A stretch of 64,000 bases of DNA, taken from contig NZ_DAMBQK010000015.1 of the NCBI RefSeq assembly GCF_032062175.1, forward strand, positions 45,489-109,488, in the 5' to 3' direction. Below are positions 1 through 7,749 of this stretch, one piece after another (positions within the stretch are counted from its first letter, which is position 1; each line of letters starts with the position of its first letter). A model generated the notes under the pieces. That model had not been told where the DNA came from and made no database searches. It saw only the letters and a list, made by a program, of their open reading frames with translations. The position numbers and the translations under genes were made by a program. The DNA is from Atlantibacter sp032062175 (GTDB taxonomy: Bacteria; Pseudomonadota; Gammaproteobacteria; Enterobacterales; Enterobacteriaceae).

Positions 1-1
1 T

Positions 2-169
2 ATCGACCGTCTGTCTAACGTGACCGTAGGCGCAGGTATGGTGCTTGAACCGCAGGTAGACCTCTTCCAGGAGCCTTCGGCTTACAGCGCATTTGAGCTG
101 GAGCTGAACGCGCTGGTACGCCGTCATTTCCCGCACTGGGGCGCGCGCGATTTGCTGGGAGGCAAGTAA
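2..169 (+). CDS. cysN: Sulfate adenylyltransferase subunit 1, C-terminal fragment
   Basis: Only the last 55 codons are in the window; the gene begins upstream. The frame reads through to TAA at 167-169 and ends in RDLLGGK, as in the C-terminal domain of CysN, the GTPase subunit of ATP sulfurylase (sulfate + ATP to APS + PPi, driven by GTP hydrolysis). The stop codon shares a base with the ATG of cysC (TAATG), so the two genes of the sulfate-activation operon are translationally coupled. The GTPase domain itself is not visible here. Identification rests on this C-terminal sequence and on the neighbouring cysC. Confidence 0.93.
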   Translation: MDRLSNVTVGAGMVLEPQVDLFQEPSAYSAFELELNALVRRHFPHWGARDLLGGK

Positions 170-774
170 TGGCCGCCCATGACGAAAATGTCGTCTGGCA
201 TACGCATCTGGTGACCCAGCAGGCCCGTGAGCAGCTTCACGGGCACCGGGGTGCTGTGCTGTGGTTTACCGGGCTTTCGGGCTCGGGTAAATCCACCCTC
301 GCAGGGGCGCTGGAAACGGCGCTTCACGAGCGCGGCGTCAGCACCTATTTGCTGGATGGCGATAATGTGCGCCACGGCCTGTGCAGCGACCTCGGCTTTA
401 GCGATGCTGACCGTAAAGAAAATATTCGCCGGGTAGGAGAAGTCGCTAACCTGATGGTGGATGCCGGGCTGGTAGTATTGACGGCGTTTATATCTCCGCA
501 CCGCGCAGAACGTGCAATGGTGCGCGAGCGGGTAGGGGAAGGGCGCTTTATCGAAGTGTTTGTTGATACCCCGCTGGAAGTCTGCGAAGCGCGCGATCCT
601 AAGGGATTGTATAAAAAAGCCCGCGCCGGCGAGTTGCGCAACTTTACCGGTATCGACGCGGTATATGAAGCCCCTGACCGCCCGGAAATCCATTTAGATG
701 GTGAACAATTAGTAACAAATTTGATTGCGCAAATATTAGACCTGCTGCGGCGGGACGATATTATCAAATTCTGA
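169..774 (+). CDS. cysC: Adenylylsulfate (APS) kinase CysC
   Basis: Phosphorylates APS to PAPS, the second step of assimilatory sulfate activation in the cytoplasm. The 201-aa protein has the P-loop GLSGSGKS at residues 35-42, the LDGDNVRHG APS-binding segment near 62-70, and FISP at 107-110 with Ser109 at the position phosphorylated in the E. coli enzyme. Its length equals that of E. coli CysC. It overlaps the cysN stop codon by one base, which fixes the ATG and indicates one transcript. The expected regulation is by CysB and sulfur limitation, but the promoter lies upstream of the window. Confidence 0.97.
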   Translation: MAAHDENVVWHTHLVTQQAREQLHGHRGAVLWFTGLSGSGKSTLAGALETALHERGVSTYLLDGDNVRHGLCSDLGFSDADRKENIRRVGEVANLMVDAGLVVLTAFISPHRAERAMVRERVGEGRFIEVFVDTPLEVCEARDPKGLYKKARAGELRNFTGIDAVYEAPDRPEIHLDGEQLVTNLIAQILDLLRRDDIIKF

Positions 775-825
775 GACAGCGCCGGGAGACTCTCTCTTCC
801 GGCAAGTCAGGTCACAGGATCGGGT

Positions 826-1149
826 ATGCGCAATTCAACAAACATGATTATCTCGCAGGCATCTGTCCCGCCTGCTGCTGAAGAGACAACCTGGACATTC
901 CCTGGGGCTATTCTTGGGTTTTTGGCGTGGCTGTTGGCGTTGGGTTTTCCTTTCCTGTTCTATGGTTCCAACACCCTGTTCTTCTTTCTCTATACCTGGC
1001 CTTTCTTCCTGGCGTTGATGCCCGTGGCGGTGGTTATCGGCATTGCGCTACATTCATTGCTTGATGGTCGGCTGATCGTCAGTTGCGTGATGACTATCCT
1101 GACCGTCGCGCTCATGTTTGGCGTATTGTTCCTCTGGTTAATGAGCTAA
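826..1149 (+). CDS. ygbE: YgbE family inner-membrane protein
   Basis: A 107-aa hydrophobic protein with about three predicted membrane segments (roughly residues 22-45, 50-72 and 80-105) after a polar N-terminus. It matches E. coli YgbE in size, hydropathy and position between cysC and ftsB. No catalytic motif is visible and the function is unknown. The gap of 51 bases after cysC allows co-transcription. The call rests mainly on synteny and general resemblance. Confidence 0.85.
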   Translation: MRNSTNMIISQASVPPAAEETTWTFPGAILGFLAWLLALGFPFLFYGSNTLFFFLYTWPFFLALMPVAVVIGIALHSLLDGRLIVSCVMTILTVALMFGVLFLWLMS

Positions 1150-1325
1150 GTTAAGACATACTTCCAGGCGTAACGAGTTATTAATTCCGCTCCCGGTCCG
1201 CACCTGGAGGCGCATATTGCCGTGTTATGTGATACATTTTGCCGCTGTTTTTTTGGAGTCGGATTGGGCCAGGTAGTGCCCGATGGAAAGTTATGGGATG
1301 ATTATGCCGTTTTTCAGGGGGCAGA

Positions 1326-1637
1326 ATGGGTAAACTAACACTGCTATTGCTGGCATTAGTCGTCTGGCTACAATATTCATTGTGGTTTGGTAAAAACGGC
1401 GTTCATGACTACACCCGCGTCAGCGATGACGTGGCGGCCCAGCAGGCAACCAACGCAAAACTCAAAGCGCGTAATGACCAGCTTTTCGCCGAAATTGACG
1501 ATCTCAACGGCGGACAAGAAGCGATTGAAGAACGCGCGCGTAACGAATTGAGCATGACCAAACCGGGCGAAACCTTCTTTCGTCTGGTGCCCGACGCCTC
1601 TAAGCAGGCGGCGGGGTCACGGCAGAATAATCGATAA
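1326..1637 (+). CDS. ftsB: Cell division protein FtsB
   Basis: A bitopic divisome protein of 103 aa that forms the FtsQ-FtsL-FtsB complex, which activates septal peptidoglycan synthesis by FtsW/FtsI. The sequence begins MGKLTLLLLALVVWLQYSLW, one transmembrane helix at about residues 4-20, followed by a periplasmic coiled coil at about 30-72 rich in Ala, Leu, Asn and charged residues, and the conserved ERARNEL segment near 78. It lies 18 bases before ispD, the usual enterobacterial arrangement. The 176-base gap upstream could hold a promoter, but I saw no convincing one. Confidence 0.96.
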   Translation: MGKLTLLLLALVVWLQYSLWFGKNGVHDYTRVSDDVAAQQATNAKLKARNDQLFAEIDDLNGGQEAIEERARNELSMTKPGETFFRLVPDASKQAAGSRQNNR

Positions 1638-1655
1638 CAGGCTCAGGTTTCACAC

Positions 1656-2366
1656 ATGGCATCTTCCTGTGCGGACGTGATTGCCGTGGTGCCGGCTGCC
1701 GGGATTGGCAGCCGCATGCAATCAGACTGTCCCAAACAATATCTCACCATTGGCGACCACACGATCCTTGAACATGCGGTGGCGAGTTTACTGCGCCACC
1801 CTCGCGTGGGCCGCGTGATCGTAGCCGTCAGCCCTTCTGACAGGCAATTTGATGCGCTGCCGCTGGCGCACAATCCACGCGTAATGCGCGTTGACGGTGG
1901 CCGCGAGCGGGCGGATTCGGTGCTGGCGGGTTTAAAAATGGCCGACAATGCCGCATGGGTGCTGGTGCATGACGCCGCACGGCCTTGCCTGCATCCAGAC
2001 GATCTGGACGCGCTGCTGGCGATCACGGCGCACAGCTGCGTCGGTGGAATTTTGGCCGCGCCGGTGCGCGACACCATGAAACGCGGCGAGCCGGGAAAAG
2101 CGTTAATCGCCCATACCGTTGAGCGAACCGATCTCTGGCATGCGCTGACCCCGCAACTCTTTCCTCTTGAATTACTGCGCGACTGCCTGGTCCGCGCCCT
2201 CAACGAAGGAGCGACGATCACCGACGAGGCGTCGGCGCTGGAACACTGCGGCTACCATCCTGAACTGGTGGCCGGACGTGGCGATAATATTAAAGTGACA
2301 CGTCCTGAAGACCTTGCCCTTGCGGCATTTTATCTTACCCGTTTAACCCAGATGGAGAATGCATAA
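1656..2366 (+). CDS. ispD: 2-C-methyl-D-erythritol 4-phosphate cytidylyltransferase IspD
   Basis: Third step of the MEP isoprenoid pathway: MEP + CTP gives CDP-ME. The protein has 236 aa, the E. coli length. The nucleotide-binding motif PAAGIGSRM lies at about residues 13-21 with CPKQY following, and the conserved VHDAARPC segment is at about 103-110. The TAATG junction at 2364-2368 overlaps the stop with the ispF start, so IspD and IspF are translationally coupled, as in relatives where the two enzymes are adjacent or fused. Confidence 0.97.
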   Translation: MASSCADVIAVVPAAGIGSRMQSDCPKQYLTIGDHTILEHAVASLLRHPRVGRVIVAVSPSDRQFDALPLAHNPRVMRVDGGRERADSVLAGLKMADNAAWVLVHDAARPCLHPDDLDALLAITAHSCVGGILAAPVRDTMKRGEPGKALIAHTVERTDLWHALTPQLFPLELLRDCLVRALNEGATITDEASALEHCGYHPELVAGRGDNIKVTRPEDLALAAFYLTRLTQMENA

Positions 2367-2845
2367 TGCGGATCGGACATGGCTTCGATGTACACGCCTT
2401 TGGCGGCCCAGGCCCACTGATCATTGGGGGAGTGCGTATCCCTTATGAAAAAGGCCTGCTGGCCCATTCGGACGGTGACGTGGCATTGCATGCTTTGACC
2501 GACGCGCTGTTAGGTGCAGCGGCGCTGGGCGACATCGGCAAACTGTTCCCGGATACCGACCCGGCGTTTAAAGGTGCTGACAGCCGCGAGCTGCTGCGCG
2601 AAGCCTGGCGCCGTATTCAGGCCAAAGGTTACACGCTTGGCAACGTCGATGTGACGATCATCGCCCAGGCCCCGAAAATGCTGCCGCACATTCCGCAAAT
2701 GCGCGTGTTTATCGCTGAGGATCTGGGCTGCCATATGGATGACGTTAACGTCAAAGCCACCACTACCGAGAAGCTGGGCTTTACCGGGCGCGGCGAAGGT
2801 ATTGCCTGCGAAGCGGTGGCGCTGTTGGTGAAGGTAAAAGCCTGA
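2366..2845 (+). CDS. ispF: 2-C-methyl-D-erythritol 2,4-cyclodiphosphate synthase IspF
   Basis: Converts CDP-ME 2-phosphate to MEcPP with release of CMP in the MEP pathway; the family is a homotrimer. The 159-aa protein starts MRIGHGFDVHAF, which supplies the metal ligands Asp8 and His10, and carries AHSDGDV and the TTTEKLGFTGRGEG segment near the C-terminus that contacts the cytidine. It is joined to ispD by a one-base overlap and to truD by another (TGATG at 2843-2847), so all three are probably translated from one mRNA. Confidence 0.97.
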   Translation: MRIGHGFDVHAFGGPGPLIIGGVRIPYEKGLLAHSDGDVALHALTDALLGAAALGDIGKLFPDTDPAFKGADSRELLREAWRRIQAKGYTLGNVDVTIIAQAPKMLPHIPQMRVFIAEDLGCHMDDVNVKATTTEKLGFTGRGEGIACEAVALLVKVKA

Positions 2846-3891
2846 TGGATTTTGAACAACTCAGTTGGCTGCATGGCAAACCGCAGGGCTCGGGCACGCT
2901 GAAAGCCTCGCCGGAAGATTTCGTGGTCGTGGAAGATTTAGGCTTTGCACCGGACGGCGAAGGCGAGCAACTGCTGGTGCGCATTGTAAAAAAAGGCTGC
3001 AACACCCGCTTTGTGGCCGATGCGCTGGCTAAATTCCTTAAAGTGCCAGCCCGCGAAGTCAGCTTCGCCGGACAAAAAGACAAACATGCCGTCACTGAGC
3101 AGTGGCTTTGCGTTCGCTTACCCGGCAAGGACATGCCAGATTTAAGTGGCTTTGCAGTGGAAGGCTGCCAGGTGCTGGAGTACGCGCGTCATAAGCGCAA
3201 ACTGCGCACCGGGGCATTAAAAGGCAATCATTTCACGTTGATATTGCGCGACATTACCCGGCGCGATGAGCTGGAAACTCGCCTCAATGCGGTAAAAAAC
3301 GACGGCGTGCCTAACTATTTCGGCCCGCAGCGTTTTGGGCGCGGCGGCAGTAACCTGATTCAGGCGCGGGTATGGGCGCAAAATAACATGCCGCTGCGCG
3401 ATCGAAATAAACGCAGTTTTGCGTTGTCAGCAGCCCGCAGCGCGTTGTTTAATCAGCTTGTCAGCGAGCGGCTTAAAAAAACAGACTTTAATCAAGTTGT
3501 TGACGGCGATGCGCTACAATTAGCGGGGCGCGGAAGCTGGTTTGTGGCGACGCAGGAAGAACTGCCCACGCTCCAGGAGCGTGTGAATAATCATGAACTG
3601 TTAATTACGGCGGCGCTGCCGGGCGCCGGCGAGTGGGGAACCGTGCGTCAGGCGCTGGAAAATGAACAGCAACGCATTTCGCAAGAGGCGGATTTACAGG
3701 CTTTATTAGAGCGTGAGAAAGTAGAAGCCGCCCGTCGCGCGATGCTGATGTATCCCCAGGCGATGAGCTGGGTGTGGCAGGATGACGCGACCGTAGAAGT
3801 GCGTTTTTGGTTGCCTGCGGGTAGTTTTGCCACCAGTGTGGTAAGGGAATTGATAACAACGTCGGGTGATTATGCGGATATTGCTGAGTAA
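2845..3891 (+). CDS. truD: tRNA pseudouridine(13) synthase TruD
   Basis: Isomerises U13 to pseudouridine in tRNA-Glu. The 348-aa protein contains FAGQKDKHAVTEQ with the catalytic Asp at residue 79 (Asp80 in E. coli), and later GVPNYFGPQRFG, the TruD-family RNA-binding segment. Length and ends agree with E. coli TruD (349 aa). The start ATG overlaps the ispF stop, and its 3-prime end overlaps surE by 20 bases, showing the tight packing of this operon. Confidence 0.97.
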   Translation: MDFEQLSWLHGKPQGSGTLKASPEDFVVVEDLGFAPDGEGEQLLVRIVKKGCNTRFVADALAKFLKVPAREVSFAGQKDKHAVTEQWLCVRLPGKDMPDLSGFAVEGCQVLEYARHKRKLRTGALKGNHFTLILRDITRRDELETRLNAVKNDGVPNYFGPQRFGRGGSNLIQARVWAQNNMPLRDRNKRSFALSAARSALFNQLVSERLKKTDFNQVVDGDALQLAGRGSWFVATQEELPTLQERVNNHELLITAALPGAGEWGTVRQALENEQQRISQEADLQALLEREKVEAARRAMLMYPQAMSWVWQDDATVEVRFWLPAGSFATSVVRELITTSGDYADIAE

Positions 3892-4633
3892 CGATGATGG
3901 AATCCATGCGCCGGGGATCCAAACCCTGGCGAAAGCCTTACGCGAATTCGCCGAGGTGCAGGTTGTCGCACCCGATCGCAACCGCTCCGGCGCGTCAAAC
4001 TCGCTGACGCTTGAGTCTTCTCTGCGCACTTTCGAATACCCCAACGGTGATATCGCCGTGCAAATGGGCACGCCTACCGACTGCGTTTATCTCGGCGTCA
4101 ATGCGCTGATGCGCCCGCGTCCTGACGTGGTGGTGTCTGGTATCAATGCCGGGCCGAATCTTGGTGATGACGTTATCTATTCGGGCACGGTAGCGGCGGC
4201 GATGGAAGGGCGTCACCTCGGTTTCCCCGCCCTGGCGGTATCGCTAAACGGCTTTGAGCATTATGAAACCGCGGCGGCAGTCACCTGTTCCATCCTGCGG
4301 GCGCTAGAGCGCGAACCGTTGCGCACTGGTCGCATTCTGAACATCAACGTTCCTGACCTACCGTTGTCTGAGATTAAAGGCATCCGCGTAACGCGCTGCG
4401 GCAGCCGTCATCCGGCAGATAAAGTCATTCCTCAGCAGGACCCGCGCGGTAATACGCTGTACTGGATCGGGCCGCCCGGCGAAAAGCACGATGCCGGACC
4501 GGAAACCGATTTTGCTGCTGTGGATGAAGGTTATGTTTCGGTAACGCCTCTTCACGTTGACCTGACGGCTTATAGCGCGCAGGAGGTTGTCTCCACCTGG
4601 CTTGATCGTGCGGGAGTGGATGGGCAATGGTAA
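3872..4633 (+). CDS. surE: 5-prime/3-prime nucleotidase SurE
   Basis: A broad-specificity nucleoside monophosphatase and exopolyphosphatase linked to stationary-phase survival. The 253-aa protein begins MRILLSNDDG with the metal-binding Asp8-Asp9 pair, followed by DRNRSGASNSLT (Ser ligand) and SGINAGPNLG (Asn ligand). I start at 3872 rather than six bases upstream because this yields the family N-terminus and length. The gene overlaps truD by 20 bases and pcm by 7, the surE-pcm-nlpD-rpoS order of enterobacteria. Confidence 0.97.
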   Translation: MRILLSNDDGIHAPGIQTLAKALREFAEVQVVAPDRNRSGASNSLTLESSLRTFEYPNGDIAVQMGTPTDCVYLGVNALMRPRPDVVVSGINAGPNLGDDVIYSGTVAAAMEGRHLGFPALAVSLNGFEHYETAAAVTCSILRALEREPLRTGRILNINVPDLPLSEIKGIRVTRCGSRHPADKVIPQQDPRGNTLYWIGPPGEKHDAGPETDFAAVDEGYVSVTPLHVDLTAYSAQEVVSTWLDRAGVDGQW

Positions 4634-5253
4634 GTAATCGCGTACAAACACTTTTAAAACAGTTGCGTGCGCAAGGAATTAGCGACGAGCGCGTGCTTGA
4701 GGCATTAGCTCAGGTTCCGCGCGATAAGTTCGTGGACGAGGCGTTTGAACATAAAGCCTGGGATAACGTCGCGCTGCCGATAGGCCAGGGGCAGACCATT
4801 TCGCAACCTTATATGGTTGCCAGAATGACAGAGCTGCTGGAGCTGACGCCTGAATCACGGGTGCTGGAAATTGGTACTGGCTCGGGTTATCAAACCGCCA
4901 TTCTGGCGCATCTGGTTCATCATGTCTGTTCGGTAGAGCGCATTAAAGGGCTTCAGTGGCACGCCAGACGCCGCCTGAAACAGCTCGATTTACACAACGT
5001 TTCAACCCGTCACGGTGATGGTTGGCAAGGCTGGAAAGCACGCGCGCCGTTTGACGCTATTATTGTCACAGCAGCGCCGCCTGAGATCCCTGCCGCCTTA
5101 ATGGCGCAGTTGGACGACGGCGGTATTCTTGTTTTGCCTGTGGGCGATGAACACCAGCTGTTAAAGCGGGTTCGTCGGCGGGGCGACGAGTTCATTATCG
5201 ACACCGTGGAAGCCGTTCGCTTCGTACCTTTAGTTCGGGGTGAACTGGCATAA
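4627..5253 (+). CDS. pcm: Protein-L-isoaspartate O-methyltransferase
   Basis: Methylates L-isoaspartyl residues with S-adenosylmethionine, starting repair of aged proteins. The 208-aa protein has the SAM-binding motif VLEIGTGSGYQTA at about residues 79-91 and upstream IGQGQTISQPYMV, the substrate-binding signature of the PCMT family. The start overlaps the end of surE by 7 bases. It belongs to the stationary-phase cluster leading to rpoS. Confidence 0.97.
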   Translation: MVSNRVQTLLKQLRAQGISDERVLEALAQVPRDKFVDEAFEHKAWDNVALPIGQGQTISQPYMVARMTELLELTPESRVLEIGTGSGYQTAILAHLVHHVCSVERIKGLQWHARRRLKQLDLHNVSTRHGDGWQGWKARAPFDAIIVTAAPPEIPAALMAQLDDGGILVLPVGDEHQLLKRVRRRGDEFIIDTVEAVRFVPLVRGELA

Positions 5254-5376
5254 CCAGGAGTTTTTCCTGTTTCCTTATCGGCTTTTCGGCGTATGGTGAG
5301 GCGAATTTTCACTTTGCTGATAGCCGGGCACGGTTGTCTTCATTTTAAGCAGTAAAGACCATCTTTTGGGGGAACA

Positions 5377-6504
5377 ATGAGCGCGGGAAGCCATAAATTC
5401 ACATCACGCCGGGTGGCGACACTTTCTCTTATTTCACTTCTTGTTGCCGGGTGTTCATCCAACAATCAATCACAAGCGCCGATCAGTTCCGTTAACGGCG
5501 GCAATAGCGGCGGCAGCACCAGCAGCGGAATGTTGATCACACCGCCGCCAAAAATGAATACGCCAGCCCCGACGCCTGCGCCACAAATTCAACCGGTACA
5601 GCGTCCTGTTACCCAACCTGCGCAGGTACAGGCCATTTCCGAGGAGCCAGTTCGTACAGAAAATGGTCGAATTGTTTATAATCGTAAATATGGGAACATT
5701 CCGAAGGGAAGTTATGCGGGCGGTAGCACCTATACCGTTAAGCGTGGTGATACACTCTTCTACATTGCCTGGATAACAGGTAATGATTTCCGTGACTTAG
5801 CGCAGCGTAACAACGTCCAGCCCCCTTATGGTTTGAACGTCGGACAGACGCTGCAGGTTGGAAACGCATCGGGAACGCCTATCACTGGCGGTAATGCAAT
5901 TACCCAGGCCGATGCTACTGCGCAGGGGATCATTACCCCACCTGCACAAAATTCCACCACGGTAGTTGCGTCGAAACCAACAATTACGTATTCTGAGTCC
6001 TCAGGTGAACAAAGTGCTAACAAAATGTTGCCGAACAATCCGGGTACTGGGACTGTTGTCACAGCACCGGTTACGGCACCTGTGGTTAGCTCTACTGAAC
6101 CGACTGTCAGCAGCACGACAACCAGTTCGCCGATTTCTACATGGCGCTGGCCGGCTGAAGGCAAGGTTATCGAGAACTTCTCCGCTAACGAAGGCGGTAA
6201 CAAAGGGATCGATATCGCAGGCAGTAAAGGGCAGGCTATCATCGCCACAGCGGACGGGCGGGTAGTTTATGCCGGTAATGCACTGCGCGGTTACGGTAAT
6301 CTAATCATCATAAAACATAACGATGATTACCTGAGTGCCTACGCCCATAACGATACGATGCTGGTCCGGGAACAACAAGAAGTTAAGGCGGGGCAAAAAA
6401 TAGCTACCATGGGTAGCACCGGAACCAGTTCTACACGCTTGCATTTTGAAATTCGTTACAAGGGGAAATCCGTAAACCCGCTGCGTTACTTACCGCAGCG
6501 ATAA
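5377..6504 (+). CDS. nlpD: Murein hydrolase activator lipoprotein NlpD
   Basis: An outer-membrane lipoprotein that activates the septal amidase AmiC. The 375-aa protein has a lipoprotein signal with lipobox LVAGC (Cys26), a Pro/Gln/Thr-rich linker, a LysM domain at about 117-162 (TYTVKRGDTLFYIAW) and a C-terminal M23 domain at about 270-370. The metallopeptidase site is degenerate: the HxxxD motif reads NKGIDIAG and HLH reads RLHFEIR, which fits a regulatory rather than catalytic role. In E. coli the main rpoS promoter lies inside nlpD; this gene is long and conserved enough to hold it, but I did not locate it with confidence. Confidence 0.97.
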   Translation: MSAGSHKFTSRRVATLSLISLLVAGCSSNNQSQAPISSVNGGNSGGSTSSGMLITPPPKMNTPAPTPAPQIQPVQRPVTQPAQVQAISEEPVRTENGRIVYNRKYGNIPKGSYAGGSTYTVKRGDTLFYIAWITGNDFRDLAQRNNVQPPYGLNVGQTLQVGNASGTPITGGNAITQADATAQGIITPPAQNSTTVVASKPTITYSESSGEQSANKMLPNNPGTGTVVTAPVTAPVVSSTEPTVSSTTTSSPISTWRWPAEGKVIENFSANEGGNKGIDIAGSKGQAIIATADGRVVYAGNALRGYGNLIIIKHNDDYLSAYAHNDTMLVREQQEVKAGQKIATMGSTGTSSTRLHFEIRYKGKSVNPLRYLPQR

Positions 6505-6596
6505 TTTAGTAAAGCGGTTTGTCACTCTGCTTTGAAGGACGTTACTGACTGTTGTTGTCATGGTGTCCAAACGAGAAAGTGCCAGTTGCTTTACTT

Positions 6597-6622
6597 AGGG
6601 ATCACGGGTAGGAGCCACCTTT
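6597..6622 (+). promoter_or_regulatory. rpoS translation-initiation leader with Shine-Dalgarno
   Basis: The 26 bases before the rpoS ATG (GGGATCACGGGTAGGAGCC and following) are, as far as I recall, nearly the same as the E. coli rpoS leader segment in which Hfq-dependent sRNAs (DsrA, RprA, ArcZ) relieve a self-inhibitory hairpin. The ribosome-binding site is TAGGAG at 6609-6614. The conservation suggests that sRNA-controlled translation is retained; that is inferred, not shown. Confidence 0.6.
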
Positions 6623-7615
6623 ATGAGTCAGAATACGCTGAAAGTTCATGATTTAAATGAAGACGCGGAATTTGATGAGAACGGAGTAGAGGCTTTTGAC
6701 GAAAAAGCCTTAGTAGAAGAGGAACCCAGTGATAACGACTTAGCTGAAGAAGAGCTGTTGTCGCAGGGTTCAACACAGCGTGTGCTGGACGCGACTCAAC
6801 TGTATCTGGGGGAAATTGGTTATTCCCCGCTGTTAACAGCAGAAGAAGAAGTCTATTTCGCGCGCCGCGCTCTGCGTGGTGATGTCGCCTCCCGCCGCCG
6901 CATGATCGAAAGTAACCTGCGTCTGGTGGTAAAAATTGCTCGTCGCTACAGCAATCGTGGTCTGGCTTTGCTGGATCTGATTGAAGAGGGCAACCTGGGG
7001 CTGATTCGCGCTGTCGAGAAATTTGACCCGGAACGCGGGTTCCGCTTCTCAACCTACGCTACATGGTGGATTCGTCAAACGATTGAACGGGCGATCATGA
7101 ATCAAACCCGTACCATCCGTCTGCCGATTCATATTGTTAAAGAGTTGAACGTTTATCTGCGTACTGCACGTGAACTTTCCCACAAGCTGGACCATGAGCC
7201 CAGCGCGGAAGAGATTGCCGAGCAGTTGGATAAACCGGTTGATGACGTAAGCCGTATGCTGCGTCTCAACGAGCGCATTACCTCTGTTGACACCCCGCTG
7301 GGTGGCGACTCAGAGAAAGCGCTGCTGGACATCCTGGCCGATGAAAAAGACAACGGCCCGGAAGACACCACGCAAGACGATGACATGAAACAAAGTATCG
7401 TCAAATGGCTGTTCGAACTGAACGCCAAACAGCGTGAAGTGTTGGCGCGTCGTTTCGGCCTGCTGGGCTATGAAGCGGCGACGCTCGAAGATGTGGGTCG
7501 TGAAATCGGCCTGACTCGCGAGCGTGTTCGTCAGATTCAGGTCGAAGGGTTGCGCCGTCTGCGCGAAATTCTTCAGACTCAGGGTCTGAACATTGAAGCG
7601 CTGTTCCGCGAATAA
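6623..7615 (+). CDS. rpoS: RNA polymerase sigma factor RpoS (sigma-38)
   Basis: Master sigma factor of the stationary phase and general stress response. The 330-aa protein matches E. coli RpoS in length and carries the sigma-70 regions in order: region 1.2 (TQLYLGEIGYSPLLT) near 57-71, region 2 (NLRLVVKIARRYSNRGLALLDLIEEGN and FRFSTYATWWIRQ) at about 100-165, region 3, and region 4 with EDVGREIGLTRERVRQIQ near 293-310. The frame is intact; rpoS is often mutated in laboratory and natural strains, so this is informative. It is followed by two tandem hairpin terminators shared with convergent mutS. Confidence 0.98.
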   Translation: MSQNTLKVHDLNEDAEFDENGVEAFDEKALVEEEPSDNDLAEEELLSQGSTQRVLDATQLYLGEIGYSPLLTAEEEVYFARRALRGDVASRRRMIESNLRLVVKIARRYSNRGLALLDLIEEGNLGLIRAVEKFDPERGFRFSTYATWWIRQTIERAIMNQTRTIRLPIHIVKELNVYLRTARELSHKLDHEPSAEEIAEQLDKPVDDVSRMLRLNERITSVDTPLGGDSEKALLDILADEKDNGPEDTTQDDDMKQSIVKWLFELNAKQREVLARRFGLLGYEAATLEDVGREIGLTRERVRQIQVEGLRRLREILQTQGLNIEALFRE

Positions 7616-7626
7616 GTTTTGCTCTT

Positions 7627-7655
7627 AAAAAGGCGGTGAATTTCACCGCCTTTTT
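7627..7655. terminator. Bidirectional terminator between rpoS and mutS
   Basis: An inverted repeat, GGCGGTGA at 7632-7639 and TCACCGCC at 7643-7650, is flanked by AAAAA on the left and TTTTT on the right, so it can act as a Rho-independent terminator on both strands. It lies 11 bases after the rpoS stop codon. Confidence 0.88.
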
Positions 7656-7663
7656 ACTCAGAA

Positions 7664-7689
7664 AATCTCTCCTGGCGAGAGATTTTTTT
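7664..7689. terminator. Second hairpin terminator between rpoS and mutS
   Basis: AATCTCTC at 7664-7671 pairs with GAGAGATT at 7677-7684, followed by a T run to 7689. It is a second terminator in tandem with the one at 7627-7655, on the rpoS side of the convergent pair; on the minus strand the left flank gives a short T run after mutS. Confidence 0.75.
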
Positions 7690-7749
7690 ATGCGCGTCGT
7701 AAAGCGCGAACACGCGTTTTCACCCTTCTCCGCGCTTTCTTTGCCATCG

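Noticed and set aside
6505..6596. Main rpoS promoter just upstream of the gene
   Set aside because: No good sigma-70 hexamer pair is visible; from E. coli knowledge the main promoter should lie inside nlpD, and I could not place it reliably.
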